64,000 nucleotides of DNA, from assembly GCA_947259215.1 (NCBI GenBank), contig CAMYLJ010000026.1, positions 1 through 64,000 of the forward strand. Reading direction: 5' to 3'. Of the stretch, positions 1 to 8,055 are shown one piece after another. The notes below the pieces were generated by a model. The model did no database searches. It had not been told where the DNA came from and saw nothing but the letters and a program-made list of their open reading frames with translations. Numbering within the stretch: the stretch's first letter is position 1; every line of letters begins with the position of its first letter. The position numbers and the translations under genes were made by a program. Source of the stretch: an uncultured delta proteobacterium (GTDB taxonomy: Bacteria > Myxococcota_A > UBA9160 > JAFDET01).

Positions 1-961
1 TGGCCGCCCACATCCCGAACACGTGAGCGATCGGATCGGGGGAGCCGTCCTTCTCGCCATCGACCGTGGCGTAAGGGCCGAACTCGTGGACGAAGGTCTG
101 CTTCCAGATGGGGTAGAGCCGCTCCGACCACTCCGGCCGGATCGGGCGCAGGAAGGTGATGATCCAGGCGTTGTTGTAGCCGAGGAGCCGCGTGTCCACG
201 ACGTCGTGGCTCGGGTGATACTGCCGGTAGAAGAGTCCGGTCTCCGGATCGACCATGCGCGCCTGGATGAAGTCGAGCGTCCAGGCGACCTCGTTGTCGC
301 CGTAGCTCGTGCCGAAGAGCCGGTCGTAGAGGTGCAGGCTCAGCATGCCGATCGTGTTGCACTCGACGAACCAGTGGTCCGGCTCGCAGGTGGTGCCCTC
401 GTAGACGCCCCGGTGGTGGAGGCGCATCTCCTCGACGATCTGGTTCGTGAGCCACGTGTACTCGCGGGCGTAGCGGGTGTCGCCCGTGGTCAGCTGGTAG
501 AGGCCGAACATCAGGTTCAGGTGGCCCTTGTACATGATGTTCTGGAACGAGATCGGGTCCTCGCCGAAGCCCAGCTCCGTGAAGTCGCCCCACACGAGCC
601 GCGACTTCATCTTCTGGATCATCATGAAGAAGAGGTGCCCCAGGGCCGGCTGCTTCTCCGGAGCGATCAGCATGGCCGAGGGGAGCCCGTACGACGAGAA
701 GGCGATCGTGTACTTCCAGAAGAGCCGCTGCTCCCGGTTCCAGCCGTCGAAGAGATCCCCGCTGGTGCTGAGGCTCCGGTACTCGTTCAGCACGTCCGTG
801 AGCTGGCCGAGCTCGTCGGGCTGGAGCCGGCGCTCACCCGGCGGGTCGAAGTAGCGCTGCGCGTCGGTGAGGCCCAGCGGCAGGTAGCGCGTACCGGCCC
901 AGACCAGACCGCCGAGGGCGAGCAGGGCGATCAGCGCGAGGAGGCGCCGGCGGCTTCGCAT
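1..961 (-). CDS. Linalool dehydratase/isomerase-family protein (C-terminus cut by window edge)
   Basis: About 320 residues are visible; the 3' end runs off the window. ATG at 959-961. Residues 7-22 form a hydrophobic signal or anchor, so the domain should be periplasmic. The body closely follows Castellaniella LDI as I remember it: a KYTIAF-SYGL segment, NIMYKGHLNLMFGLYQL with His147, and CEPDHWFVEC with Cys192 and Cys201 at the same nine-residue spacing as the catalytic cysteines of LDI; later FYRQYHP and SERLYPIWKQTFV. LDI hydrates myrcene and interconverts linalool and geraniol. The N-terminal stretch that holds further Asp/Tyr/Cys active-site residues in LDI is not obviously conserved, so the substrate may differ. 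The gene lies 53 bp downstream of a membrane glycosyltransferase on the same strand and has a possible promoter of its own. Confidence 0.8.
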   Translation of the reverse strand, partial: MRSRRRLLALIALLALGGLVWAGTRYLPLGLTDAQRYFDPPGERRLQPDELGQLTDVLNEYRSLSTSGDLFDGWNREQRLFWKYTIAFSSYGLPSAMLIAPEKQPALGHLFFMMIQKMKSRLVWGDFTELGFGEDPISFQNIMYKGHLNLMFGLYQLTTGDTRYAREYTWLTNQIVEEMRLHHRGVYEGTTCEPDHWFVECNTIGMLSLHLYDRLFGTSYGDNEVAWTLDFIQARMVDPETGLFYRQYHPSHDVVDTRLLGYNNAWIITFLRPIRPEWSERLYPIWKQTFVHEFGPYATVDGEKDGSPDPIAHVFGMWAA

Positions 962-968
962 GGCGTCC

Positions 969-998
969 AATCTACACTGCCTGGCCGACCCACGTCAG
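969..998 (-). promoter_or_regulatory. Putative promoter of the LDI-like gene
   Basis: On the minus strand CTGACG (993-998) and TAGATT (969-974) are separated by 18 bp. The -10 hexamer ends 7 nt before the ATG, which would give an essentially leaderless transcript. It lies between the stop of the glycosyltransferase gene and the LDI-like start. Sequence match only. Confidence 0.4.
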
Positions 999-1014
999 TC
1001 CGGGGGCGTGGGTG

Positions 1015-2970
1015 TCACGGCGACTCGCCCGCCAAGTCCGCGGGTGGCGCGGACCCCCCGCGGTAGCGCAGCACCCGGCGGTTTCCCCGCAGCGGCAGGC
1101 CGTACAGCGTGGCCACCTCCTCGAAGAGGTCCTCCCGGTTCACGAACTTCACCAGCTCCGGCCGGCGCTGGCGGGCGAGCCTCGGGCGTCCGTAGTTCAC
1201 GAAGAGGGGCCGGCCGCTGGCGTCGGCCTCGGCCAGCAGGGCCCGCAGCTCGTCCACCGTGCTGAACCGCCGCAGCGCCGGGTCGTAGTACGTGGCCGGC
1301 ATGTAGAACGAGGTGGTGAGCACGCGCTCATTCTCGGGCGCCAGGGGATCGAGGGTCGGCCGCGTCAGCTCCACGCTGTCGCGCCAGGGCTGGAGCGGGA
1401 TGGCCTGTAGCTGGAAGCGGGGCGCCTGGGTGGCCACGGCGAAGCCCGCCAGCGCGACGCATGCTACCGCCGCCGCCGCGCCCCGCCCCAGCCGGGCGAC
1501 TCCGCCCTCGAGACCGAGCGCCAGCAGCAGGGCCCAGGTGGGCAGCGCGAGGACCAGGTAGTGCGGATGCACCTTCGCGCTGGTGGACGCTGCGAGCGCC
1601 ACGGTCAGCAGCGGGGGCAGGACCAGGACCGGGAGCAGCAGCCCCCGCGGCATCCCGCCACGCGCCAGACGCCAGGCGCCCGTGATCGCGAGCGCGACTG
1701 CGACGCTGGCTCCGGCGCGAAGCAGGAAGGGCCGGCGCGACGCGGCGTCCGAGAGCTCCCAGAAGTGCGGGTTGGGGTGGAGGCCGCCCCAGGGCAGGCC
1801 CACCAGGAAGTAGGCCCCGAGGTCCCGGTACCAGCGCCCCTTCACGTTGCCGATCTCGTTCTCCAGGTAGAGGGCGAACTGGGCCACGTTGGGAGCCATG
1901 AGGATGATCCACGCCAGCCCGGCGAGGAGGCACACCGCCGCCCAGCGACGGAGCTGGGGCCGCAAGGAGGGCCGGCCCGCGTGCAGTCGCACGAGCGCGA
2001 CGAAGGTGGCCAGCCCCAGCAGCGCGACCAGGTAGACGGCGCCCATATAGTTCCAGAGCAGGAGCAGCTGGAGCGCCCCCACCCACGCCCAGCGGCGCCA
2101 GCTGCCGTGCTCCAGCGCCCGCAGCCAGCCCCACAGCAGCAGGCCGATGAAGAGAAGCGCCAGGGTGTAGCCCCGCGCCTCGCTCGCGTACCGCAGATGC
2201 CACGGATGCAACGCCAGGATCCAGGCGGCGACGACACCGGCCCAGGGGTGGCCGAGGCGCCAGGCCAGGCCGGCGAGCACGGCGATCCCGGCGAGACCCG
2301 CGAGGAGCGCGGGCAGGCGCACGACGCGTTCGTCCACGAGCCGCGACTGCGGGCTCGCCAGCGTGCGCCAGACGGCGAGGGAGGCCCGGGCCAGCCAGGT
2401 GTGGGGAACGTGGTTGTTGGGCCAGTCGTAGTACCAGAGCGCCGCGCGCCAGTCGGCCTCCAGGAAGCGGAGCTCGCCCGCGTCGTCCTGGTAGTAGAAG
2501 CCGTCGATCGACCATTGGACGTTGTAGCGCTCGTCCTCGAAGAGACTCTGGGACATGCGCGGCCACGCCAGGACGGCGGCCGCCAGGACCGCGGCCGCCA
2601 CGAGGCCCGCCCACGCGACACCCGGCCGGGGCGGCGCGGCCAGGGCGGGAAGCTCCGGCGCGGGCTCGAAGCGGAGCCAGCGCCGCAGCGTGACCAGCAG
2701 CACGGCCACCACGGGCGCCGTCGCCGCCGCGGCCCACCAGCCCCAGGTGGAGACGTAGTCGATGAAGCGGAGCGACTGGCCCTCGCGCAGGCGCTCGGCG
2801 ATGCCGTCCTGCCACGGGTTGTGACCGAAGATCACGCGCACCAGCAGCAGCACCAGCACCAGCGCCAGCAGCGCCCGCACCCAGCTCAGCGCGGCGGGCG
2901 GATCCGCCCCTGCGGCATCCGGGTGGTCCCCTCCCGATGCGTCCTCGACCGGTGCCATCCGGCGCGGCAT
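1015..2970 (-). CDS. GT-C (family 39/ArnT-like) integral membrane glycosyltransferase
   Basis: 651 aa with about ten or more hydrophobic segments (for example residues 30-48, 75-96 and 117-136). It shows the GT-C pattern: an acidic FEDE at residues 144-147 just after a membrane helix, in the first periplasmic loop, and HPWHLRYASEARGYTL, typical of dolichyl- or undecaprenyl-phosphate-sugar-dependent mannosyltransferase-like enzymes. Such enzymes move a sugar from a polyprenyl-phosphate donor to a lipid or protein outside the membrane. Donor and acceptor cannot be told from sequence. TAGCCT lies 6 nt upstream of the ATG, with no Shine-Dalgarno sequence. The LDI-like gene follows on the same strand after 53 bp, so a polyprenyl-related pairing is possible but unproven. 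Confidence 0.75.
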   Translation of the reverse strand: MPRRMAPVEDASGGDHPDAAGADPPAALSWVRALLALVLVLLLVRVIFGHNPWQDGIAERLREGQSLRFIDYVSTWGWWAAAATAPVVAVLLVTLRRWLRFEPAPELPALAAPPRPGVAWAGLVAAAVLAAAVLAWPRMSQSLFEDERYNVQWSIDGFYYQDDAGELRFLEADWRAALWYYDWPNNHVPHTWLARASLAVWRTLASPQSRLVDERVVRLPALLAGLAGIAVLAGLAWRLGHPWAGVVAAWILALHPWHLRYASEARGYTLALLFIGLLLWGWLRALEHGSWRRWAWVGALQLLLLWNYMGAVYLVALLGLATFVALVRLHAGRPSLRPQLRRWAAVCLLAGLAWIILMAPNVAQFALYLENEIGNVKGRWYRDLGAYFLVGLPWGGLHPNPHFWELSDAASRRPFLLRAGASVAVALAITGAWRLARGGMPRGLLLPVLVLPPLLTVALAASTSAKVHPHYLVLALPTWALLLALGLEGGVARLGRGAAAAVACVALAGFAVATQAPRFQLQAIPLQPWRDSVELTRPTLDPLAPENERVLTTSFYMPATYYDPALRRFSTVDELRALLAEADASGRPLFVNYGRPRLARQRRPELVKFVNREDLFEEVATLYGLPLRGNRRVLRYRGGSAPPADLAGESP

Positions 2971-3032
2971 GCCCGGAGGCTACCAGCCCGGCGAGCTAGC
3001 GGAAGTTCGAAGCGAAGCCGGAGCCCGGAAGC

Positions 3033-3065
3033 GAGAAACCCCGCCGATGCACGGCATCGACGGGG
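3033..3065 (-). terminator. Intrinsic terminator of the tRNA-Arg transcript
   Basis: Immediately 3' of tRNA-Arg on the minus strand. A 12-bp stem with one mismatch (3039-3050 with 3054-3065) and a 3-nt loop is followed on the minus strand by TTTCTC. Good rho-independent geometry. Confidence 0.75.
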
Positions 3066-3075
3066 CTCGAAATCC

Positions 3076-3152
3076 TGGCGCGCCCGGCACGACTCGAACG
3101 TGCGGCCTCCAGGTCCGCAACCTGGCGCTCTATCCAACTGAGCTACGGGCGC
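3076..3152 (-). tRNA. tRNA-Arg (anticodon GCG)
   Basis: 77 nt with encoded CCA. The acceptor stem GCGCCCG/CGGGCGC is perfect, with discriminator G. The anticodon arm is CCAGG-TTGCGGA-CCTGG, so the anticodon is GCG, reading CGC. The T arm is GCACG-TTCGAGT-CGTGC. Most bacteria read CGC with an inosine-modified ACG tRNA, so G34 is less usual. Confidence 0.95.
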
Positions 3153-3197
3153 GTGCAAACGGTCGCCGAAGCTAGCGAATCCCCGCGGCTTGCGAAG

Positions 3198-3288
<91 letters not shown>

Positions 3289-3351
3289 GCGCATGCTTCC
3301 GAGTGCGCCGGCCCGGCCGCCCGGGCGGGCTCGCGGCGCGCATCATTCTTC

Positions 3352-3441
3352 TGGCGGAGAGGGAGGGATTCGAACCCTCGATACCCGTTAAGGTATGCAG
3401 GTTTAGCAAACCTGTGCCTTCAGCCACTCGGCCACCTCTCC
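3352..3441 (-). tRNA. tRNA-Ser (anticodon GCT)
   Basis: 90 nt with encoded CCA. The anticodon arm CAGGT-TTGCTAA-ACCTG gives GCU (reads AGC). It has a long variable arm and the same GGAGAGG acceptor start as the neighbouring serine tRNAs. Confidence 0.95.
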
Positions 3442-3584
3442 GCGAGGGCCCCGAACATAACCCGCGTTCGCGCCGTCCGGGAGGCGTTCCCCGGGACCCG
3501 GATTCCTTTTCAGGCCCGGAGGGTTGCGCCGCCGATGCCGGCTGGCATCCTCGCTCCCGGCGACGACGGTGGGAGGGACGCGGC

Positions 3585-4052
3585 ATGCGGATCGGACGCA
3601 GAAGCGGATGGCGGGTCGGGGCCGGTGTGGGCCTCGCAATCTCGGCGGCGTGCGCCGACGCGCCGGCCGAGGAGGCGCAGGTCGAGGGCGAGCTCGTGTC
3701 GATCCAGGAGCTGCTGGACAGCGCCTGGCTGGTCGAGGAGATCGAGGACCGCGGCTCCGCGGAGGGGGTGCGCTCGACCCTCGGCTTCCGCGTCCAGACG
3801 ATCTACGGCAGCGGCGGCTGCAACCGCTTCACCGGCAAGGCCGGTGAGCGCGAGGGCGTGCTCGAGGTCGGGCCCCTGGCCAGCACCCGGCGCATGTGCG
3901 AGCCGCCCGCGATGGACCAGGAGCAGAGCTACCTCTCGGCCCTGGGTCGCGTGGCGCGCTTCCGGCTCGACCGCGGCCGGGGCCTGCTCTTCGGGCTGGA
4001 TGCCGCGGGCGCCCCGCTGCTGCGGCTCGCGCGGCTCGAGGGCCAGGCCTAG
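3585..4052 (+). CDS. META/HslJ-like domain envelope protein
   Basis: 155 aa from the ATG at 3585, preceded by GGGAGG at 10 nt. Residues 1-25 form a signal peptide ending near a cysteine (ISAAC-A), so it may be a lipoprotein, although the lipobox is weak. The rest resembles the META (DUF306) fold: a DSAWLVEEI opening, the [11 protein letters not shown] segment typical of HslJ, and a STRRMC motif. HslJ-like proteins are small outer-membrane or periplasmic proteins linked to stress and novobiocin resistance in E. coli; the exact role is unknown. It sits on the strand opposite the tRNA genes, between two tRNA-Ser genes, so a long tRNA precursor would run antisense through it. Confidence 0.75.
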   Translation: MRIGRRSGWRVGAGVGLAISAACADAPAEEAQVEGELVSIQELLDSAWLVEEIEDRGSAEGVRSTLGFRVQTIYGSGGCNRFTGKAGEREGVLEVGPLASTRRMCEPPAMDQEQSYLSALGRVARFRLDRGRGLLFGLDAAGAPLLRLARLEGQA

Positions 4053-4073
4053 CGGTTCGCCTTCGCGCGCGGC

Positions 4074-4161
4074 TGGCGGAGAGGGAGGGATTCGAACCCC
4101 CGGACCCTTTCGGGTCTGCGGTTTTCAAGACCGCCGCCTTCGACCGCTCGGCCACCTCTCC
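4074..4161 (-). tRNA. tRNA-Ser (anticodon TGA)
   Basis: 88 nt with encoded CCA. The anticodon arm is GCGGT-CTTGAAA-ACCGC (anticodon UGA, reads UCA), with a long variable arm. This is the most upstream tRNA of the minus-strand cluster, separated from tRNA-Ser(GCT) by the oppositely oriented META gene. Confidence 0.95.
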
Positions 4162-4218
4162 AGCGACCGAGGATGCGTCAACTGGGCGCCGGCGCAAACG
4201 CCTGCCCGGGGACGCGGC

Positions 4219-4680
4219 CTAGAGGAAGCGGCCGCAGTCTTCGATGGTGTGGACCCCGCCCTCGGCGCCGCGGGCGAGCTGCTGGAGGCCGAGGGTGTCC
4301 TTGCGCACGCGGATGCGGTCGATCCGCAGGCGGCAGGTGAGACCGTCGAGGGTGCCGTAGGCGATCACCTCGATGGTGTGGCCCACGATCATGGGGCTCC
4401 CGATCGGGGGCACCACCCGGTGGTGGTTCTCGAGATGGGCCTCGGCCACCACCCGGTAGCGCCCTGCGCCGATGGGCTCCACTTCGACGCGGTCGAGGAC
4501 GCCCTTGCGGCGGTTGCCCTGGCAGTACTGGCGGCAGGCCTCGTCGATCCGCTCGTCCAGCTCGGTCTGCTCGATCACGCGCTGGGTGACGTCGTTGGGG
4601 GCGTCCGCGCCCGACGGTCCGGTCAGGGCGAGCAGGGCGGCTGCGAGGAGAAGAACGAGCCCTCGGTGTGTCCTACACAT
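4219..4680 (-). CDS. Secreted hypothetical protein
   Basis: 153 aa from the ATG at 4678-4680, which overlaps the 3' end of the SDR gene by 8 bp and so is probably translationally coupled to it. Residues 7-25 are a clear signal peptide ([13 protein letters not shown], then an SGADA cleavage region). The mature part has a CRQYCQG pair and single cysteines near the end (LTCRLR, EDCGRFL), which could form disulfides in the periplasm. I do not recognise the family. The longer upstream reading would lie inside the SDR gene and is not preferred. Confidence 0.6.
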   Translation of the reverse strand: MCRTHRGLVLLLAAALLALTGPSGADAPNDVTQRVIEQTELDERIDEACRQYCQGNRRKGVLDRVEVEPIGAGRYRVVAEAHLENHHRVVPPIGSPMIVGHTIEVIAYGTLDGLTCRLRIDRIRVRKDTLGLQQLARGAEGGVHTIEDCGRFL

Positions 4681-5497
4681 ATCGCTTTCCCTTCCGCCAG
4701 CGCCACGCCACGAGCTCGTGCAGCGCGCTCGGGAACAGGCGCTTCGCCACGTCGCCGAGGACCGCGTCCGCACCGACCCGCACGCGCCGCTTCTTGCGCT
4801 CGACGGCGCGCAGGATGATCTCCGCTGCGCGCTCCGGGGGCATGCCCCGGCGCTCGAAGGTCTCGATCACCTGCCGGTGCGAGTCGGCGTCGGAGCGCGG
4901 GCCCATGCGGGCCTGACGCACGATGTCCGTGGCAATCATGCCGGGATGCACGCTCGTGACGCCGACGTTCGTGTGGGAGAGCTCCACGGAGAGCGCCTCG
5001 CTGATGGCCTTCACGCCCGCCTTGGAGGCGCAGTAGGCGCTCTGCGACGGCAGGCCCAGGAAGCCGAAGACGCTGGAGATGTTGACGATGTGGGCCTCGT
5101 CCTGCTCCAGCAGATGCGGCAGGAAGAACTTGCAGCCGTAGACGACGCCCCAGAGGTTGACGCCCAGCAGCCACTCGAAGTCCTCGAGGCGGTGCTCCTC
5201 CAGCGTGGAGCTCACGGCCACGCCGGCGTTGTTCACCAGCAGGTGCACGCCGCCGTGCTCCGCCACCACCGCGTCCGGAAGGGCCGCCATGGCGTCGCGG
5301 TCGGCCACGTCGATCGCGTGGCTGGAGACCGCCGGGCCGAGCTCGCGGGCCGCCTTGGCGCTGGCCGCGAGGCCCTCGGCGTTCACGTCGGCCAGCGCCA
5401 GCCGGGTCCCGCGGCGCGCGAGGTTCAGGGCCAGGCCCCGCCCGATGCCGCCGGCGGCCCCGGTGATCACGGCCACCCGGCCTTCGAAGCGCTTCAA
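4673..5497 (-). CDS. Short-chain dehydrogenase/reductase
   Basis: 274 aa, usual length for a classical SDR. It shows the nucleotide-binding TGAAGGIGRG at residues 12-21, the NNAG motif, and the catalytic YCASK with an upstream serine (NISSVFG). The enzyme should be an NAD(P)-dependent alcohol or carbonyl oxidoreductase acting in the cytoplasm. The substrate cannot be read from sequence. A secreted hypothetical protein overlaps its 3' end, and a TauD-like dioxygenase is divergently transcribed 84 bp away. Confidence 0.85.
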   Translation of the reverse strand: MKRFEGRVAVITGAAGGIGRGLALNLARRGTRLALADVNAEGLAASAKAARELGPAVSSHAIDVADRDAMAALPDAVVAEHGGVHLLVNNAGVAVSSTLEEHRLEDFEWLLGVNLWGVVYGCKFFLPHLLEQDEAHIVNISSVFGFLGLPSQSAYCASKAGVKAISEALSVELSHTNVGVTSVHPGMIATDIVRQARMGPRSDADSHRQVIETFERRGMPPERAAEIILRAVERKKRRVRVGADAVLGDVAKRLFPSALHELVAWRWRKGKRYV

Positions 5498-5535
5498 GGC
5501 TGCCCCCTCTCACTCCCCGTGCGTCAGGATGGCAG

Positions 5536-5555
5536 CCTGGCGCGACGGCGCCAGG
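5536..5555. other. Hairpin in the divergent SDR/dioxygenase intergenic region
   Basis: An 8-bp perfect stem, CCTGGCGC/GCGCCAGG, with a GACG loop, placed between the divergent starts at 5497 and 5582. It may be an operator or the upstream end of a transcript. Structure only; no partner is known. Confidence 0.35.
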
Positions 5556-5581
5556 CCCGGGGCTGGCGTAGGATCGCGCCC

Positions 5582-6598
5582 GTGGAGACCACCCGGAGCT
5601 ACGCCGCCCAGGCCGGGCACTACTTCGACCGGCCCCACACGGCCCCGGCGCGCGCTCCCCTGGACGGACCGGCGGCGTGGCGCGGCCCGGAGGTCGCCGG
5701 CCGCGACGACTGGCGGGCCGTGCTCGGGCCCGCGGAGGCCGACGAGCTGCGGCAGGCGCTGGCGGCGGCGCGTGCGACCGGCCAGCCGACGGAGGCGCTC
5801 CGGGCCGGGGACTTTCCGCTCCCGACCCTCGCTGCGGAGGTCGCGCGCTGGCGCGAGGCCATCGTCGCGGGGCGGGGCTTTCAGGTGGTCTCCGGCGTGC
5901 CGGTGGCGGACTGGTCCCAGGAGGAGGCGGAGGTGGCCTTCTGGTGCATCGGCCAGCACATGGGACAGCCGGGTGCCCAGAATCCCCAGGGCGATCTGCT
6001 GGGTCACGTGGTCGACACCGGCGACGACGTGGAAGACCCGTACGTGCGGCTCTACCGGACCGCGTCGAACATCGCCTACCACTGCGACGCCGCGGACGGG
6101 GTGGGGCTCCTGTGCCTGCGCGCCGCGAAGAAGGGCGGCGCCAGCCGCATCGTGAGCTCGGTCAGCGTCTACAACGAGGTCCTGCGCCGCCGGCCCGAGC
6201 TGGTGGAGCGGCTCTACGAGCCCTTCGCTCTCGACGTGCGCAACGAGGACGAGAGCGGCGTGCTCCAGCACCTGCCGATCCCGCCCTGCCGCTTCGCCGA
6301 CGGGCGCCTGCGCACCTTCTACCACAGCGACTACTTCCGCTCGGCCCAGCGCCACGCCGACGTGGCGCCCTTCACGCCGGACGAGCAGGAGCTGCTGGAC
6401 CTGTACGAGGAGATCGCCGCGAGCCCGGATCTCTACCTGGACATGGATCTCGCGCCGGGCGACATCCAGTGGCTCTCGAACCACACGATCCTGCACGCGC
6501 GCACGGCCTACGAGGACCACGAGGATCCGGCGCGCAAGCGCCACCTCCTGCGGCTCTGGCTGTCGCTCGGCGAGGAGGGCGACTCGAGAGTCGCCTGA
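5582..6598 (+). CDS. TauD/TfdA-family Fe(II)/2-oxoglutarate dioxygenase
   Basis: 338 aa from a GTG at 5582. Iron ligands are visible as HCD in YHCDAADGVGLL and a distal His in SNHTILHARTAYEDH, followed by the Arg of KRHLLRLWL that would bind 2-oxoglutarate. GFQVVSGVPV near the N-terminus is typical of the family. These cytoplasmic enzymes hydroxylate small substrates using O2 and 2-oxoglutarate; the substrate is unknown here. There is no Shine-Dalgarno sequence, but TAGGAT lies 7 nt before the start, which suggests leaderless transcription. The last codons contain a hairpin and run into a dispersed repeat. Confidence 0.8.
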   Translation: METTRSYAAQAGHYFDRPHTAPARAPLDGPAAWRGPEVAGRDDWRAVLGPAEADELRQALAAARATGQPTEALRAGDFPLPTLAAEVARWREAIVAGRGFQVVSGVPVADWSQEEAEVAFWCIGQHMGQPGAQNPQGDLLGHVVDTGDDVEDPYVRLYRTASNIAYHCDAADGVGLLCLRAAKKGGASRIVSSVSVYNEVLRRRPELVERLYEPFALDVRNEDESGVLQHLPIPPCRFADGRLRTFYHSDYFRSAQRHADVAPFTPDEQELLDLYEEIAASPDLYLDMDLAPGDIQWLSNHTILHARTAYEDHEDPARKRHLLRLWLSLGEEGDSRVA

Positions 6599-6625
6599 CG
6601 CGCAGCGAGCCGCAGGCGAGCGAAG
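6578..6625 (+). repeat. Dispersed hairpin-plus-tail repeat, copy 1
   Basis: A hairpin (GGCGACT-CGAG-AGTCGCC, 6578-6595) at the end of the dioxygenase gene is followed by a 27-nt tail at 6599-6625. The tail matches the tails at 39188-39214 and 42575-42601 with only one or two differences. Confidence 0.6.
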
Positions 6626-6691
6626 CTCAGCAGTCGGGCGCGGTCAGGCCCGTTTCCGCCGCTGGCCAGGCTGCGTTCGGGCGCCTAGCTG

Positions 6692-6715
6692 ACGGAGCCC
6701 AAAGGGCTCCGTTTG
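6692..6715 (+). terminator. Intrinsic terminator after the TauD-like gene
   Basis: A 9-bp stem ACGGAGCCC/GGGCTCCGT with an AAA loop, followed by TTT. It sits between the dioxygenase stop and serS on the plus strand. The short T-run makes it a moderate candidate. Confidence 0.55.
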
Positions 6716-6721
6716 CGGCGC

Positions 6722-6762
6722 AGGCCGACCCAAGACAGAGTCTTGGGCCGGCCTGCTAGCAT
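6722..6762 (+). promoter_or_regulatory. Long hairpin and -10 element upstream of serS
   Basis: A 15-bp stem with one mismatch (6722-6736 with 6740-6754, loop AGA) ends 2 nt before TAGCAT (6757-6762). That hexamer lies 6 nt before the serS ATG. If TAGCAT is the -10, the palindrome covers the -35 region and could be an operator rather than an RNA hairpin. No T-box sequence is present. Confidence 0.45.
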
Positions 6763-6768
6763 CGGCCC

Positions 6769-8052
6769 ATGCTGGATCCCCGCATCCTGTCCGAGCGCCG
6801 CGCCGAGGTGGTGGAGAGCTGTCGCAAGCGGGGGGTCGAGGGGAACGTGGACGAGGCGATCGCGCACCAGGAGCGCGCGACCGCCCTCCAGACCGAGCTG
6901 AACGAGGCCAACCGCGTTCGCAACGAGCACCAGAAGGCGGGCAAGCGCCCACTGTCCCAGGAGGAGCGGGAGACCCACGTCGAGGAGGGGCGGCGCCTGA
7001 AGGCGCGCGTCGCCGAGATCGAGGGCCAGTACGCCGAGGCGCGCGAGGCGCTGTTCTCCCTGCTGGCGGAGCTCCCCAACCTGATCCACCCCGACGTGCC
7101 CGTGGGCGGAGAGAATGACTTCCGCGAGATCCGCCGCTGGGGCGAGCCGCGCCGCTTCGACTTCGCGCCGCGCGATCACCTGCAGATCGGCGAGGACCTG
7201 GACCTGCTCGACTTCGAGGCCGGCGCCCGGGTGGCGGGGCAGAAGTGGTACTTCCTGAAGAACGAGGCGGTGCTACTCGAGCTGGGCCTCCAGCGCTTCG
7301 CCCTGGACGTGCTGCTCGACGAGGGCTTCACGCCCTACGTCACGCCCGACGTGGCGCGCCCCGAGATCGTGGACGGCCTCGGCTACAACCCGCGCGGGCC
7401 GGAGACGCAGATCTACTCGATCGCGAACCACGACCTCTGCCTGGTCGGGACGGCGGAGATCACGCTCGGCGGAATGCTGGCGGACACGATCGTCGAGGAG
7501 GAGGCCCTGCCGCTCAAGCTGGCCGGCATCTCCCACTGCTTCCGCACCGAGGCTGGCGCCCACGGGCGCGAGAGCAAGGGGCTCTACCGCGTGCACCAGT
7601 TCACGAAGGTCGAGATGTTCGTCTTCAGCCGCCCCGAGGATTCCGAGGCCATGCACGAAGAGCTGCTCCGGATCGAGGAGCGGATCTTCCAGGCGCTGGA
7701 GATCCCGTACCGGGTGATCGACATCGCGTCGGGTGACCTGGGCGCGCCGGCGTGGCGCAAGTACGACATCGAGGCCTGGATGCCCGGGCGCGGCGAGGGC
7801 GGGGAGTGGGGCGAGGTGACGAGCACCTCCAACTGCACCGACTACCAGACCCGCCGCCTGCGCGCGCGCTTCCGGCGCGCGGCCACGCGCAAGAACGAGC
7901 TGCTGCACTCCGTGAACGGGACCGCGGTGGCCAACTCGCGCGCACCGGTGGCGCTGCTCGAGAACCACCAGCAGGCCGACGGCTCGGTGCGCGTGCCGAA
8001 GGCGCTCCAGCCGTACGTCGGGCGCGACGCGATCGGGCCGCGCGCGGGCTGA
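6769..8052 (+). CDS. serS: Seryl-tRNA synthetase
   Basis: 427 aa, the usual length. The N-terminal tRNA-binding coiled coil spans roughly residues 25-100. The class II core has motif 2 ([18 protein letters not shown]), the [14 protein letters not shown] segment and motif 3 ([19 protein letters not shown]). It charges tRNA-Ser and also tRNA-Sec with serine in the cytoplasm, the first step of selenocysteine synthesis. It is followed after 3 bp by selB, and three tRNA-Ser genes lie 2.6-3.6 kb upstream, so serine decoding genes are clustered here. The start has no Shine-Dalgarno sequence; TAGCAT is 6 nt upstream. Confidence 0.97.
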   Translation: MLDPRILSERRAEVVESCRKRGVEGNVDEAIAHQERATALQTELNEANRVRNEHQKAGKRPLSQEERETHVEEGRRLKARVAEIEGQYAEAREALFSLLAELPNLIHPDVPVGGENDFREIRRWGEPRRFDFAPRDHLQIGEDLDLLDFEAGARVAGQKWYFLKNEAVLLELGLQRFALDVLLDEGFTPYVTPDVARPEIVDGLGYNPRGPETQIYSIANHDLCLVGTAEITLGGMLADTIVEEEALPLKLAGISHCFRTEAGAHGRESKGLYRVHQFTKVEMFVFSRPEDSEAMHEELLRIEERIFQALEIPYRVIDIASGDLGAPAWRKYDIEAWMPGRGEGGEWGEVTSTSNCTDYQTRRLRARFRRAATRKNELLHSVNGTAVANSRAPVALLENHQQADGSVRVPKALQPYVGRDAIGPRAG

Positions 8053-8055
8053 GCC

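Noticed and set aside
6599-6768. A T-box leader or a tRNA-Sec gene before serS
   Set aside because: No T-box sequence, no specifier loop pattern, and no acceptor/T-arm pairing suitable for a tRNA; only two hairpins and a -10-like hexamer are present.
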